Of a DNA stretch of 64,000 nt, positions 40,280 to 49,267 are shown one piece after another. Under the pieces are notes generated by a model. That model was not told the origin of the DNA and did no database searches. It saw only the letters and a list, made by a program, of their open reading frames with translations. The stretch is taken from contig JADKDL010000004.1 in NCBI GenBank assembly GCA_016714605.1, positions 62,001-126,000 on the forward strand. The letters are read 5' to 3'. The position numbers were made by a program, and so were the translations under genes. Source of the stretch: Bacteroidales bacterium. GTDB lineage: Bacteria > Bacteroidota > Bacteroidia > Bacteroidales > UBA1715. Each line of letters begins with the position of its first letter. Position 1 is the first letter of the stretch.

Positions 40280-40354
40280 ATTTTATGTTTATGGTATTGT
40301 AATGGAATATGAATAATACTATAAACCATAAAATTATTATAGTTTATAGTATTA
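40280..40354. repeat. Three complementary segments forming alternative hairpins
   Basis: Segment 1 (40280-40298, ATTTTATGTTTATGGTATT) and segment 3 (40342-40353, GTTTATAGTATT) can each pair with segment 2 (40315-40334, starting AATACTATAAAC). The 2-3 pairing is perfect over 13 bases and lies 10 bases past the FKBP stop at 40364, so it may act as a terminator. The 1-2 pairing has one mismatch and one gap. Confidence 0.5.
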
Positions 40355-40363
40355 CTAAAATTT

Positions 40364-41029
40364 CTATTTTACTATACTTAAAAGCTCTACTTCAAATACA
40401 AGTGCCATATATGGTTCTATTACTCCACACTGGTCTTGGAGATGCTCCATAAGCTAAATCTGCAGGTATGAATAATTTCCATTTTGAACCTACAGGCATA
40501 AGTTGAAGTGCTTCTAGCCATCCTTTTATTACTCCTGTAACAGGGAATGATGCTGGTTGATTTCTTTCTACCGAACTATCAAATACAGTTCCGTCAATTA
40601 AAGTTCCATGGTAGTGAACTTCTACTTTATCAGTACTCAAAGGTTTGTCTCCTTTGCCTTTTGTAAGTACTTCATATTGTAATCCACTAGGTAATGTAAT
40701 TACTTCTTTTCTCTTTTCATTTTCAGCTAAAAACTTTTTTGAAAGTTCAATGTTTTTTTGATATTTACTTTCTTTTTGTGTTTCTATATATTTTTGAATA
40801 ATTGCCGATGTCTCTGCAATGTCTATTTTAGGTTTTTCCATACCCATTGCGTCTACAATACCAGTTGAAAGAAGAGAAATATTAATATTTTGTAAATCTT
40901 GTTGTGCGAATTGTTTTCCTAAATTCATACCAATACTATAACTAACACTATCTGTTAAGTTTTTAACTCTTGACAATAGGTGAAAATAGTAATAGCTGAA
41001 AATAATAATATAAGTGCAGTTTTTTTCAT
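40364..41029 (-). CDS. FKBP-type peptidyl-prolyl isomerase, exported, two frameshifts
   Basis: The start at 41029 gives a signal-like stretch (MKKTALILLFSAITIFTYCQ). A shift at ~40975 leads to VKNLTDSVSYSIGMNLGKQF, the FkpA-type dimerisation region, then the FKBP domain from ~residue 115 (VEVHYHGTLIDGTVFDSSVE, GVIKGWLEALQLMPVGSKW, FIPADLAYG). A second shift at ~40437 hides GVIEPYMALVFEVELL, the usual end. Stop at 40364. It is the downstream member of a tandem pair of periplasmic isomerases. Restored length is ~222 residues. Confidence 0.88.
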
Positions 41030-41060
41030 AGTAATAAAATTTGAAAGGAGTTAAATTTAA

Positions 41061-41095
41061 GACTATAATTCATTAGATTGTAATGAATTATAGTC
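41061..41095 (-). terminator. Hairpin between the tandem FKBP genes
   Basis: GACTATAATTCATTA pairs perfectly (15 bases) with TAATGAATTATAGTC over a 5-base loop. It begins 27 bases past the stop of the gene at 41122. There is only a short T run, so it may be a partial terminator or mRNA-processing stem. Confidence 0.55.
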
Positions 41096-41121
41096 TTTGA
41101 GTATTAAAAATAATTAAATTA

Positions 41122-41913
41122 TTAATTTTGAATCTGTACTGGTTGCCCTTCGTTAGTGTTAACTGAAGGTACAGCTTTTTTAACAGCAGATTTATTAGCA
41201 ATTTTCTTTAATTCAACTTCAAAAATAAGTGCTGAATATGGTTTAATAACTCCTTGCGGATTTACTTCTGTTCCATAAGCAAGTTCTTGAGGAATATAAA
41301 TGATCCATTTTGAACCTACCTTCATGCTTTGAAGTGCAGCTGAGAATCCTGGAATAACTCCATTTACTGGAAATTCAACTGGTTGTCCTCTTTCTACTGA
41401 GCTGTCAAATACAGTTCCGTCTATTAGTGTTCCATGGTAATGAACTAAAACTGTATCGGTTGCTGCAGGTGCTTCTCCCCATCCTTTTTTTATTTCTTTG
41501 TATTGAACTCCATTAGCTAAAACCATAACTCCCGGTTTTGTCTTATTTTCTTCAAGAAATTTCTGACCTGCTACTAAGTTTCCTTGGTGCATAGTAAGAT
41601 ATTCTGCTCTTTGACTTTCTTCTTGTTTTTTGAAATAAGCTTGTACAATTTCTTGTGCTTCTTCTGGTTGAATGGTGAAAATAGATGTTGTGTCTATAAA
41701 CTCTTTAAATCCTAAGATTAATGCTTCTCTATTGATAGTAGAATCTAAACCAACCGAATTTAATTGTTGTTTGATGTCTTTGGCTATACTTACTCCAATA
41801 CCATAGCTTAGTGAATCTGTCTCATTTTCTAGAACTATTTTTTCTTCTTTTGGGCTACAAGAAATAATAGATAGTGATACTAGGATAGCAAATAAAAATT
41901 GATTTTTTCTCAT
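41122..41913 (-). CDS. FKBP-type peptidyl-prolyl isomerase lipoprotein
   Basis: The 263-residue product has a lipoprotein signal (LVSLSIISCSPKEE, lipid-modified Cys at about residue 19), then the FkpA-like N-terminal helices (ETDSLSYGIGVSIAKD) and an FKBP domain (VLVHYHGTLIDGTVFDSSVE, GVIPGFSAALQSMKVGSKW, YIPQELAYG, YSALIFEVEL). It ends in a ~25-residue basic and Gln-rich tail. It is a paralogue of the next gene, with identical HYHGTLIDGTVFDSSVER stretches. Intact. Likely role is folding of periplasmic or outer membrane proteins. Confidence 0.93.
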   Translation of the reverse strand: MRKNQFLFAILVSLSIISCSPKEEKIVLENETDSLSYGIGVSIAKDIKQQLNSVGLDSTINREALILGFKEFIDTTSIFTIQPEEAQEIVQAYFKKQEESQRAEYLTMHQGNLVAGQKFLEENKTKPGVMVLANGVQYKEIKKGWGEAPAATDTVLVHYHGTLIDGTVFDSSVERGQPVEFPVNGVIPGFSAALQSMKVGSKWIIYIPQELAYGTEVNPQGVIKPYSALIFEVELKKIANKSAVKKAVPSVNTNEGQPVQIQN

Positions 41914-42047
41914 TTTAATGTGAATTTCTTAATGATATGCTATTTGCATGTATATAAATAGCAATGTTTCCTTTTTTTTATAAAATGTACATGCTCATTA
42001 TTATTTTTTTCGCGTCAAATATAATAATAATAAATAAAACTTAGGAA

Positions 42048-42103
42048 TTATATTTCATTAAAAAAGGAAGAGAATATTCTCTTCCTTTTTTAATGAAATA
42101 TAA
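42048..42103 (-). terminator. 56-base perfect palindrome, bidirectional terminator of mmdB operon
   Basis: The 28-base arm ending in GGAAGAGAAT is exactly repeated in reverse complement, with no mismatch and no spacer. On either strand the hairpin stem contains A6 then T6 tracts, and the AAGGAAGAGAA/TTCTCTTCCTT core is moderately GC rich. It starts 11 bases past the mmdB stop, which makes it a clear operon terminator. Its length and perfection are unusual. Confidence 0.85.
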
Positions 42104-42113
42104 CATGTAAAAA

Positions 42114-43412
42114 TTATCCTAAGAAGCTTAAAAGTACACCTGCTGCAACAGCTGAACCGATTACACCGGCTACGTTTGGTCCCATTGCATGCATTAATAG
42201 GTGATTTGTTGGGTCGTATTTTAAACCTTCAACTTGCGAAACTCTAGCAGAATCGGGTACTGCCGATACACCTGCGTTTCCAATAAGTGGATTGATTTTA
42301 TTATCTCCCCTTAGGAATATATTCATGAATTTTACAAATAACACTCCTCCAAATGTTGCAAATATGAACGCTGTTGCACCTAATCCAAATATAAGTATAG
42401 ATTGTGGTGTGAGAAATTTATCAGCTTGCGTAGATGCACCTACTGTAACCCCAATTAATATGGTTACAATGTCTATTAAAGGATTAGCTGCAGTATTTGC
42501 AAGTCTTTTGGTTACTGTAGATTCTTTTAATAAGTTTCCAAAAAACAACATACCTAAAAGAGGCATAGCTGCTGGAGTAATAAATGTTGTCATGAGTAGT
42601 CCAATAATAGGGAACAAAATTTTCTCTAGTTTAGATACTTGGCGAGGCGGACGCATTCTCATTACTCTTTCTTTATCGTTTGTAAGCAATCGCATAATTG
42701 GTGGTTGAATAACAGGTACCAATGCCATATATGAATATGCGGCAATTGCAATTGCTCCCATAAACTCAGGGGCAAGTTTCGATGATAAGAAAATTGCTGT
42801 TGGTCCATCTGCACCACCAATAATACCGATAGCTCCAGCTTGTGAATCGGTAAAACCTAGAGCAATTGCTCCAATAAATGCTGCAAAGATTCCGAGTTGA
42901 GCTGCTGCTCCAATTAACATTAGTTTTGGATTAGATATTAGGTTAGAGAAATCTGTCATTGCTCCAATTCCTAAGAAAATAAGTGGCGGATAGACTCCTT
43001 GTAATACCCCGAAATAGAGGTAATTCATTACACTACCGGTTTCATAAATACCAATCTTAAGACCTGGGAAAAATGGAACATTACCTATTATGATACCAAA
43101 ACCTATTGGTACGAGCAATAGCGGTTCATAATCATATCTAATTGCTAAAAATATAAAAAATCCTCCAACTAAAATCATAATAATATGACCAAATGTAAAG
43201 TTGGGAAAGCTGGAATATTTGAAAAATTGCTTCATACCACTTTCAAAAGAAAGTGAATGAGGTGCTGCTTCATTGCTTTCAGCAGCGGCTGTCAGATTTT
43301 CTGCTTGTTCAGTTGATGTTGATGTATTTTCTGCTGAAGTAAAACTTGTAGCAAAAAAATAAACTCCAAAAATAAACAGCAGAATCGACATTATTTTTAA
43401 TGATTGTTTCAT
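42114..43412 (-). CDS. mmdB: Sodium-translocating decarboxylase beta subunit (methylmalonyl-CoA decarboxylase type)
   Basis: This integral membrane subunit decarboxylates carboxybiotin and exports sodium. The 432-residue product has the conserved LGIGAMTDFSNLISNPK, GIIGGADGPTAIFLSSKLAPE and TPAAMPLLGMLFFGNL, and ends with ATHLLMHAMG-type and GPNVAGVIGSAVAAG. The N-terminus carries an extra helix (residues 8-27) and a Thr/Glu-rich linker before the usual core. It is the last gene of the mce-mmdA-gamma-biotin carrier-mmdB operon. Intact. Confidence 0.93.
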   Translation of the reverse strand: MKQSLKIMSILLFIFGVYFFATSFTSAENTSTSTEQAENLTAAAESNEAAPHSLSFESGMKQFFKYSSFPNFTFGHIIMILVGGFFIFLAIRYDYEPLLLVPIGFGIIIGNVPFFPGLKIGIYETGSVMNYLYFGVLQGVYPPLIFLGIGAMTDFSNLISNPKLMLIGAAAQLGIFAAFIGAIALGFTDSQAGAIGIIGGADGPTAIFLSSKLAPEFMGAIAIAAYSYMALVPVIQPPIMRLLTNDKERVMRMRPPRQVSKLEKILFPIIGLLMTTFITPAAMPLLGMLFFGNLLKESTVTKRLANTAANPLIDIVTILIGVTVGASTQADKFLTPQSILIFGLGATAFIFATFGGVLFVKFMNIFLRGDNKINPLIGNAGVSAVPDSARVSQVEGLKYDPTNHLLMHAMGPNVAGVIGSAVAAGVLLSFLG

Positions 43413-43466
43413 CTGTTTTGAATTTTATAAAATTGTCGTTTTTAAATAATAAAAATAGAATAGTAT

Positions 43467-43892
43467 TTATCCTAATTCTACCAGTACTTCACCTTCCATT
43501 ACCGATTGTCCAGCGTTTGCCTTAATAGCTTTAACAGTACCGTCTTTTTCTGCTAATACATCATTGTGCATTTTCATAGCTTCCATGGTCATAAGTTTTT
43601 GTCCGCGTTTTACTGCGTCTCCAACTTTTACATGTACCTCTAGGATTATACCCGGTAGCGGCGATTTAATACCTGAACCCACGCTAACTTTTTTCATGAA
43701 ACTTTCGCCATCTTGCAAATTTGCAGATTTTGTAACAAGTTTTGGTGTTTTTGGAGCTTGAGCTTTTACTTCATTATGAAGTTGTACATTGTATGATGTG
43801 CCGTTGACTTCTATTGATGCAATATTGTCTTCAACTTGTTTTATATCAACATCATACGTTTGACCATTTATAGTGAATTTGAAATTTTTCAT
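43467..43892 (-). CDS. Biotin carrier subunit of the decarboxylase
   Basis: The 141-residue product has a beta-rich N-terminus and a biotinyl domain at ~70-141: GIKSPLPGIILEVHVKVGD, the biotin attachment site EAMKMHNDVLA and GQSVMEGEVLVELG. Lys in MKM carries the biotin. The N-terminal segment TINGQTYDVDIKQVED is typical of acetyl-CoA/oxaloacetate decarboxylase carriers. Located between the gamma-like subunit and mmdB. Confidence 0.95.
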   Translation of the reverse strand: MKNFKFTINGQTYDVDIKQVEDNIASIEVNGTSYNVQLHNEVKAQAPKTPKLVTKSANLQDGESFMKKVSVGSGIKSPLPGIILEVHVKVGDAVKRGQKLMTMEAMKMHNDVLAEKDGTVKAIKANAGQSVMEGEVLVELG

Positions 43893-43910
43893 TGTTGTCA
43901 GATAAAAATG

Positions 43911-44267
43911 TTATTTAATAATATTATTTAATCCATAAATCTTTGAACTCCAAGGTGAATACTTGCGTTGTTGCGCTTTTATGGTTACTACTTCGCTTTC
44001 ATGATCATGCTGATCGTTTAAGTAGTAATATAAAGCCATACTGATAGCGGCATTCACATCGGCAGTAAGTTCAGGATTTTTTGATTTTGATTGACTAGTA
44101 ACATCAACTGTTTTAGTTTTTTTATGTGTTCCGTCAAAAAGAGTAACTAAATTTTTTAGTTGACTAAACACTAAGAAAAGTATTGCTAATACAGTGAAAG
44201 TTACTCCCATTCCTATGGCTAACATGAGCCAACCTTCTGATAAATCAGGCATTGTATATAAATACAT
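43911..44267 (-). CDS. OadG-family gamma/delta subunit
   Basis: The 118-residue product has one N-terminal membrane helix (WLMLAIGMGVTFTVLAILFLVF) with the conserved GMGVTF motif of OadG/MmdD subunits, then a charged, Lys/Ser-rich linker and a C-terminal AISMALYYYLND and KYSPWSSKIYGL segment. These subunits anchor and assemble the decarboxylase. Start could be at 44267 or at the second Met (MPDLSEGW). Lies 12 bases after mmdA. Confidence 0.88.
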   Translation of the reverse strand: MYLYTMPDLSEGWLMLAIGMGVTFTVLAILFLVFSQLKNLVTLFDGTHKKTKTVDVTSQSKSKNPELTADVNAAISMALYYYLNDQHDHESEVVTIKAQQRKYSPWSSKIYGLNNIIK

Positions 44268-44278
44268 AGTTTTTCTTT

Positions 44279-45841
44279 TTAAAGTGGAATATTACAATGT
44301 TTTCTAGGTGGATTAGTGTCTTTTTTAGTTTGAAGACGTTGTAATGCTCTGATAACTCTGAAACGGGTGTTTCTCGGCTCAATAACATCATCAATAAATC
44401 CGTATTTTGCAGCTTGATAAGGAGTTGCAAATAAAGCATTGTATTCGTCTTTTTTCTCTTCAGCTTTTTTAGCTTTTTCTTCTGGAGTAGGCATTGCTTC
44501 AATTTCTTTAGCAGATAATACTTCAATTGCACCTTCGGCACCCATTACAGCAATTTCTGCAGTAGGCCATGCGTAATTAATATCGCCTCTTAATTGTTTG
44601 CTGCTCATTACTATATATGCACCTCCGTAAGATTTTCTTAAAGTAACCGTAATTTTAGGAACAGTTGCTTCTCCAAATGCAAATAGTAATTTTGCTCCGT
44701 GAACAATTACACCACCATATTCTTGTTTACTTCCCGGTAAAAATCCTGGTACATCAACCAAAGTTACTAGTGGAATATTGAAAGCATCGCAAAAACGTAC
44801 AAAACGAGCACCTTTTCTTGAAGCTTCAATGTCTAATACACCTGCAAGATACATAGGTTGGTTGGCAACTATACCAACTGGCATACCACCCATTTTTGCA
44901 AATCCTACTACCATGTTTTTAGCGTAGTCTTTATGAACTTCCAAAAATTCAGCATCGTCAACAATAGAACCAATAACTTTGGTCATATCATAAGGTTTGT
45001 TTGTGCTGTCTGGGATAATTTCATTAAGAAGATCATCTTTTCTTTCAATTGGGTCAGTACATTCTGTAGCAATTGGATCTTCAAGATTGTTTTGAGGAAT
45101 GTAAGTAAGAAGTTTTCTAATCATCATTAGACATTCTTCTTCTGTTTCTGACACAAAATGAGTAACACCTGATTTTGATGCGTGAACATAAGCACCACCT
45201 AAATCATCAACGGTAATATCTTCTCCGGTAACAGTTTTTACAACTTTAGGACCGGTCAAAAACATATAACTATTTTTCTGAGTCATTAATATGAAGTCAG
45301 TAAGGGCAGGAGAGTATACTGCACCACCGGCGCATGGCCCCATTATAGCAGAAATTTGTGGAATTACACCCGAAGCCATAATGTTTCTTTGGAAAATTTC
45401 AGAGTATCCTGCTAAACTTTGAATACCTTCTTGAATTCTTGCGCCTCCACTATCATTAATACCAATAACCGGAGCTCCAACTTTCATAGCCATATCCATT
45501 ACTTTGCAGATTTTTTCTGCTAACGTTTCTGACAATGAACCTCCAAATACTGTAAAATCTTGAGCAAAGACGTAAACAACTCTGCCGTCTATTGTTCCAC
45601 TTCCGGCTACAACACCGTCACCTAGGAATATTTGTTTTTCCATTCCGAAGTTTGTACATCTATGTTCTTTAAACATATCATACTCTTCAAAGCTTCCTTC
45701 GTCCAAAAGCATTTCAACTCTCTCACGAGCTGTAAATTTACCTTTAGCGTGTTGTGCTTCAATTCTTTTCTCGCCTCCTCCTAGTTTCGCTTTGCCACGG
45801 AGTTCGATTAACTTTTTTAATTTTTCTTGATTGGAGTTCAT
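44279..45841 (-). CDS. mmdA: Methylmalonyl-CoA decarboxylase/carboxyltransferase alpha subunit
   Basis: The start at 45841 (MNSNQEKLKKLIELR) is chosen because it begins the conserved helix. The 520-residue product is a biotin-dependent carboxyltransferase: ARERVEMLLDEGSFEE, GINDSGGARIQEGIQSL, IMGPCAGGAVYSPALTDF, VDVPGFLPGSKQEYGGVI and NPPRKHCNIPL at the end. It moves the carboxyl group from methylmalonyl-CoA to biotin. Context with MCE and the membrane subunits favours methylmalonyl-CoA over propionyl-CoA carboxylase in its role. Intact. Confidence 0.95.
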   Translation of the reverse strand: MNSNQEKLKKLIELRGKAKLGGGEKRIEAQHAKGKFTARERVEMLLDEGSFEEYDMFKEHRCTNFGMEKQIFLGDGVVAGSGTIDGRVVYVFAQDFTVFGGSLSETLAEKICKVMDMAMKVGAPVIGINDSGGARIQEGIQSLAGYSEIFQRNIMASGVIPQISAIMGPCAGGAVYSPALTDFILMTQKNSYMFLTGPKVVKTVTGEDITVDDLGGAYVHASKSGVTHFVSETEEECLMMIRKLLTYIPQNNLEDPIATECTDPIERKDDLLNEIIPDSTNKPYDMTKVIGSIVDDAEFLEVHKDYAKNMVVGFAKMGGMPVGIVANQPMYLAGVLDIEASRKGARFVRFCDAFNIPLVTLVDVPGFLPGSKQEYGGVIVHGAKLLFAFGEATVPKITVTLRKSYGGAYIVMSSKQLRGDINYAWPTAEIAVMGAEGAIEVLSAKEIEAMPTPEEKAKKAEEKKDEYNALFATPYQAAKYGFIDDVIEPRNTRFRVIRALQRLQTKKDTNPPRKHCNIPL

Positions 45842-45873
45842 ATTATAAAATATTTCTATATAAGTATTAATAA

Positions 45874-46284
45874 TTATTTGTTCGGATCTTCGCAAAGTTC
45901 AGTTAAAACGCCATTAGTAGCTTTTGGATGTAAGAACCCAATATTTAAGCCTTCAGCACCTTTTCTTGGTGTTTTATCTATAAGTTCTATACCTTTGTCT
46001 GCAGCGTGAGCTAGAGCTTCTGTTACATTGGTAGTTGCATACGCTATGTGGTGAATTCCTTCTCCCTTTTTTTCAACGTATTTACCAATTGGACCTTGGG
46101 GGTCTGTAGATTCAAGAAGTTCAATTTTAGTTTGTCCTACCATAAAAAAAGCAGTTTTAACTTTTTGATCAGGTACTTCTTCTACATTGTAACATTTAAG
46201 ACCTAAAACATTTTCGTAGTATTTAATCTGTTCGTCTAGATTTTTAACAGCAATACCAATGTGTTCAATATGAGTGATATTCAT
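45874..46284 (-). CDS. mce: Methylmalonyl-CoA epimerase
   Basis: The 136-residue vicinal-oxygen-chelate protein has HIEHIGIAVKNLDEQI with the first metal His, AFFMVGQTKIELLE, EKKGEGIHHIAYA and the C-terminal VLTELCE. It interconverts R- and S-methylmalonyl-CoA, the substrate step before decarboxylation to propionyl-CoA. First gene of the operon; 32 bases before mmdA. Confidence 0.96.
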   Translation of the reverse strand: MNITHIEHIGIAVKNLDEQIKYYENVLGLKCYNVEEVPDQKVKTAFFMVGQTKIELLESTDPQGPIGKYVEKKGEGIHHIAYATTNVTEALAHAADKGIELIDKTPRKGAEGLNIGFLHPKATNGVLTELCEDPNK

Positions 46285-46332
46285 ATAGTAGATATTTTGA
46301 AGATTAATATATGGTTAGTTAAGAAATATTAG

Positions 46333-46340
46333 CAAAGTTA
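46333..46340 (-). promoter_or_regulatory. Putative -7 promoter box for the mce-mmd operon
   Basis: The minus strand reads TAACTTTG, an exact TAnnTTTG match, 49 bases upstream of mce. The -33 region is AACC-like and weak. The alaS terminator lies just upstream. Confidence 0.4.
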
Positions 46341-46376
46341 AGATTTTAATGTTTATACGGTTAAAAAAAACGAAAA

Positions 46377-46441
46377 AAATGAAAATAAAAAAGAAACAAA
46401 TCAACACTTAATTGCTGTTTGTTTCTTTTTTATTTTCATTT
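46377..46441 (-). terminator. Terminator of alaS with a 24-base perfect stem
   Basis: 46377-46400 pairs perfectly with 46418-46441 (core AAAGAAACAAA / TTTGTTTCTTT) over a 17-base loop. On the minus strand it is followed by TTTTTTTCGTTTTTTTT. It lies 70 bases past the alaS stop. Almost all pairs are A-T. Confidence 0.75.
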
Positions 46442-46510
46442 GTTTATTGCTACAAAAAGAATTCTAGAATTCTCTTTACTTTTGTAACTATTTTAAAAGA
46501 TAAAAATTTA

Positions 46511-49126
46511 TTAAATCAAATCAAAAATTTTAATTAAAGCTTGATTAATTCCTTCGGGAGCTTTGCCTCCTGCAGTTGCTAAAAATGGCTGTCCGCCACC
46601 GCCTCCTTTTATTTCTGTTGATATTTCTTTAATTAAATTACAAGCATTTAGTCCCTTGTCTTTAACCAGATTTTGAGAAATCAAAATCGTAATGTTTGCT
46701 TTCTCATCAATATCTGCTGCAAGTGCCAGAACTAAATTGTCAATTTTATCTTTTAGTATTGAAGCTACTTCTTTCATTATTGAAATATCGTCAATGTCAA
46801 TTTTTTGGGTAATGACATTAATTTCATTTTTTTTAACTATCTTATCTTCAAGTTGCTTAGCTAGATTCTTAGCTTTTTCTTTGTTAAACTTTTCAATTTT
46901 CTTTTGAAGCTGACTGTGGTCGTTTAAGAGTGCTTCTACACTCTTAAGAATGTCTTGTGGTTGTTTTAATAATTCTTTAATAGAATCGAGCATTTTTTCA
47001 TTATCTCTAACGTATGATTCTGCTGTACTAGCAGTGACAGCTTCTATTCTTCTTATTCCGGCAGCAATAGCCGATTCAGAAACAATTTTAAATAGACCAA
47101 TATTTCCGGTTGAATTTGCATGTGTACCTCCACATAATTCAACCGAATCATCAAATTTTATTACTCTTACATTTTCACCGTATTTTTCACCGAAAAGTGC
47201 TTTTGCTCCAATATTTCTTGCCTCTTGTATTGGTATTGAGCGCATTTCATTTAACTCAATGTTTTGTCTAATCAATTCATTTACTCTATTCTCTACTTGT
47301 TCCAACTCTTCTTTACTAAGTTTTTGATAGTGAGAAAAATCGAAACGAAGATTTTGTGGGTTTACAAGTGAACCTTTTTGCTCAACATGGCTACCTAAAA
47401 CTTCTTGCAACGCAAAGTGTAACAGATGTGTGGCGGTATGATTATTTTCAGTTAAATTTCGGTTTCCCTTATTTACAACTGCATTAAATTCCCCAAAAAC
47501 ATCGTCAGGTAGTGCTTCGGTAAGGTGAATAAACAGATTATTTTCTTTAATGGTGTCTATAATATTGGTTTTCTTACCATTTTGAATTAAATAACCCGAA
47601 TCGCCAACTTGTCCGCCCGACTCTGCATAGAAAGGAGTAACATTAAAAACCAATTGAAACAAATCTTTTTTCTTAACATTAACTTTTCTGTATTTCAAAA
47701 TAGATACCTTTGCTTCTATCGAATCATAGCCAATAAACATGCAAGTTTCTCCTTTAGAAATTTCTATCCAATCGTCTGTTTTTACAACGGCAGCGTTTCT
47801 AGCTCTTTCTTTTTGTTTTTGAAGTTCTGAATCAAAACTTTTTTTATCAACTTCCAGATTGTTTTCTCTTAAAATTAATTCAGTTAAGTCAAATGGAAAA
47901 CCGTAAGTATCATAAAGTAAGAATGTGTCTTCTCCTTTAATTATTTTTGTTTGCTCAAGTTTTGCTTTTTCAATATATTTTTCGAGAAGTTTAATACCTG
48001 TTTCTAACGTTTTAAGGAATGAACTTTCTTCTTCTTGAATTACCTTTTCTATTAATTTCTTTTGGTTTATTAGTTCAGGATATGCTGCACCCATAGATTT
48101 TATGAGTACTGGCAGTAACTTGTATATGAATGGTTCATTGAATTTTAAGAAGGTGTAACCATATCGCACAGCTCTTCTAAGAATTCTTCTAATTACATAG
48201 CCGGCTTTATTGTTTGATGGTAATTGACCGTCGGCAATAGAGAAGCTTATAGTGCGCAGGTGGTCTGCAATTACACGCATTGCAATGTCTGATTTTTCAT
48301 TAGAATTATATGAAATACCCGATAGATTGGCAATTTCTAAAATTATTGGTTGAAATACATCGGTATCATAGTTAGATTGTTTTCCTTGAACCACCATGCA
48401 AAGTCTTTCAAACCCCATTCCTGTATCTACATGACTTGCCGGAAGCGTTTCTAGTTGTCCGTTAGCTTTTCTGTTGTACTGAATAAAAACTAAATTCCAA
48501 ATTTCAATCACTTGCGGATGGCTGCAGTTTACCAGTTGTTTACCATCAATGAGTTGTTTTTCGCTATCATTTCTAATATCAACATGTATTTCGGAGCATG
48601 GACCGCACGGACCACTTTCACCCATCTCCCAAAAGTTGTCTTTTTTATTTCCTTTTAAAATTCTGTCTTCAGAAATATGTTTTTTCCAAAAATTATATGC
48701 TTCAGAATCAAAGTCGATATTTTCATTCTTATCACCTTCAAAAACAGTAACATAAAGATTGTTTTTGTTAATCTTTAATACATCTGTAAGATATTCCCAT
48801 GCCCATGTAATAGCCTCTTCTTTAAAATAGTTACCGAAAGACCAGTTACCCAACATTTCAAACATTGTGTGGTGATATGTATCATGTCCAACCTCCTCTA
48901 AATCGTTATGTTTACCTGATACTCTAAGGCATTTTTGAGAATCTGCAATTCTAGGATATTTAATTGGAGCATTCCCAAGAAATAAATCCTTAAACTGGTT
49001 CATACCTGCGTTTGTGAACATGAGCGTTGGGTCATCTTTTACCACCATTGGTGCAGACGGTACAATTTGATGTTGTTTTGATGCGAAAAAATCTAAAAAA
49101 CTTTGTCGTAAACTATGAGCATCCAT
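46511..49126 (-). CDS. alaS: Alanyl-tRNA synthetase
   Basis: The 871-residue product has the class II catalytic core (PSAPMVVKDDPTLMFTNAGM, RVSGKHNDLEEVGHD, EIWNLVFIQYNR, RVIADHLRTISFSIADG), the editing domain with HTATHLLHFAL and CGGTHANSTGNIG zinc ligands, and the C-terminal GGGGGQPFLATAGG of the C-Ala domain. It is intact over 2.6 kb. Divergent from the M23 peptidase gene, an arrangement common in Bacteroidota. Confidence 0.98.
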   Translation of the reverse strand: MDAHSLRQSFLDFFASKQHQIVPSAPMVVKDDPTLMFTNAGMNQFKDLFLGNAPIKYPRIADSQKCLRVSGKHNDLEEVGHDTYHHTMFEMLGNWSFGNYFKEEAITWAWEYLTDVLKINKNNLYVTVFEGDKNENIDFDSEAYNFWKKHISEDRILKGNKKDNFWEMGESGPCGPCSEIHVDIRNDSEKQLIDGKQLVNCSHPQVIEIWNLVFIQYNRKANGQLETLPASHVDTGMGFERLCMVVQGKQSNYDTDVFQPIILEIANLSGISYNSNEKSDIAMRVIADHLRTISFSIADGQLPSNNKAGYVIRRILRRAVRYGYTFLKFNEPFIYKLLPVLIKSMGAAYPELINQKKLIEKVIQEEESSFLKTLETGIKLLEKYIEKAKLEQTKIIKGEDTFLLYDTYGFPFDLTELILRENNLEVDKKSFDSELQKQKERARNAAVVKTDDWIEISKGETCMFIGYDSIEAKVSILKYRKVNVKKKDLFQLVFNVTPFYAESGGQVGDSGYLIQNGKKTNIIDTIKENNLFIHLTEALPDDVFGEFNAVVNKGNRNLTENNHTATHLLHFALQEVLGSHVEQKGSLVNPQNLRFDFSHYQKLSKEELEQVENRVNELIRQNIELNEMRSIPIQEARNIGAKALFGEKYGENVRVIKFDDSVELCGGTHANSTGNIGLFKIVSESAIAAGIRRIEAVTASTAESYVRDNEKMLDSIKELLKQPQDILKSVEALLNDHSQLQKKIEKFNKEKAKNLAKQLEDKIVKKNEINVITQKIDIDDISIMKEVASILKDKIDNLVLALAADIDEKANITILISQNLVKDKGLNACNLIKEISTEIKGGGGGQPFLATAGGKAPEGINQALIKIFDLI

Positions 49127-49204
49127 TTGTTTTAGAAGAGTTGATGTTAATAAATTAATTTATTTTGTTAAACTTTTCAATATTTCACTTGGAAATACAT
49201 TGGA

Positions 49205-49235
49205 TTGCAAAATTAATTTTTTTTTTGTAAATTCG
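49205..49235 (+). promoter_or_regulatory. Putative promoter for the M23 peptidase gene
   Basis: TTG at 49205-49207, a 20-base T-rich spacer and TAAATTCG at 49228-49235 (one mismatch to TAnnTTTG) lie 33 bases upstream of the ATG at 49268. Confidence 0.5.
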
Positions 49236-49267
49236 CGTTTTGTAAGATTAATTAAATAAAACAAGGG

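Larger units (their letters stand above)
40007..40363. other. Non-coding region rich in inverted repeats
   Basis: This 357-base gap between ugd and the first FKBP gene has no gene. It holds a ~20-base imperfect inverted repeat at 40157-40210 and three mutually complementary segments at 40280-40354. Composition is strongly AT. Confidence 0.55.
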
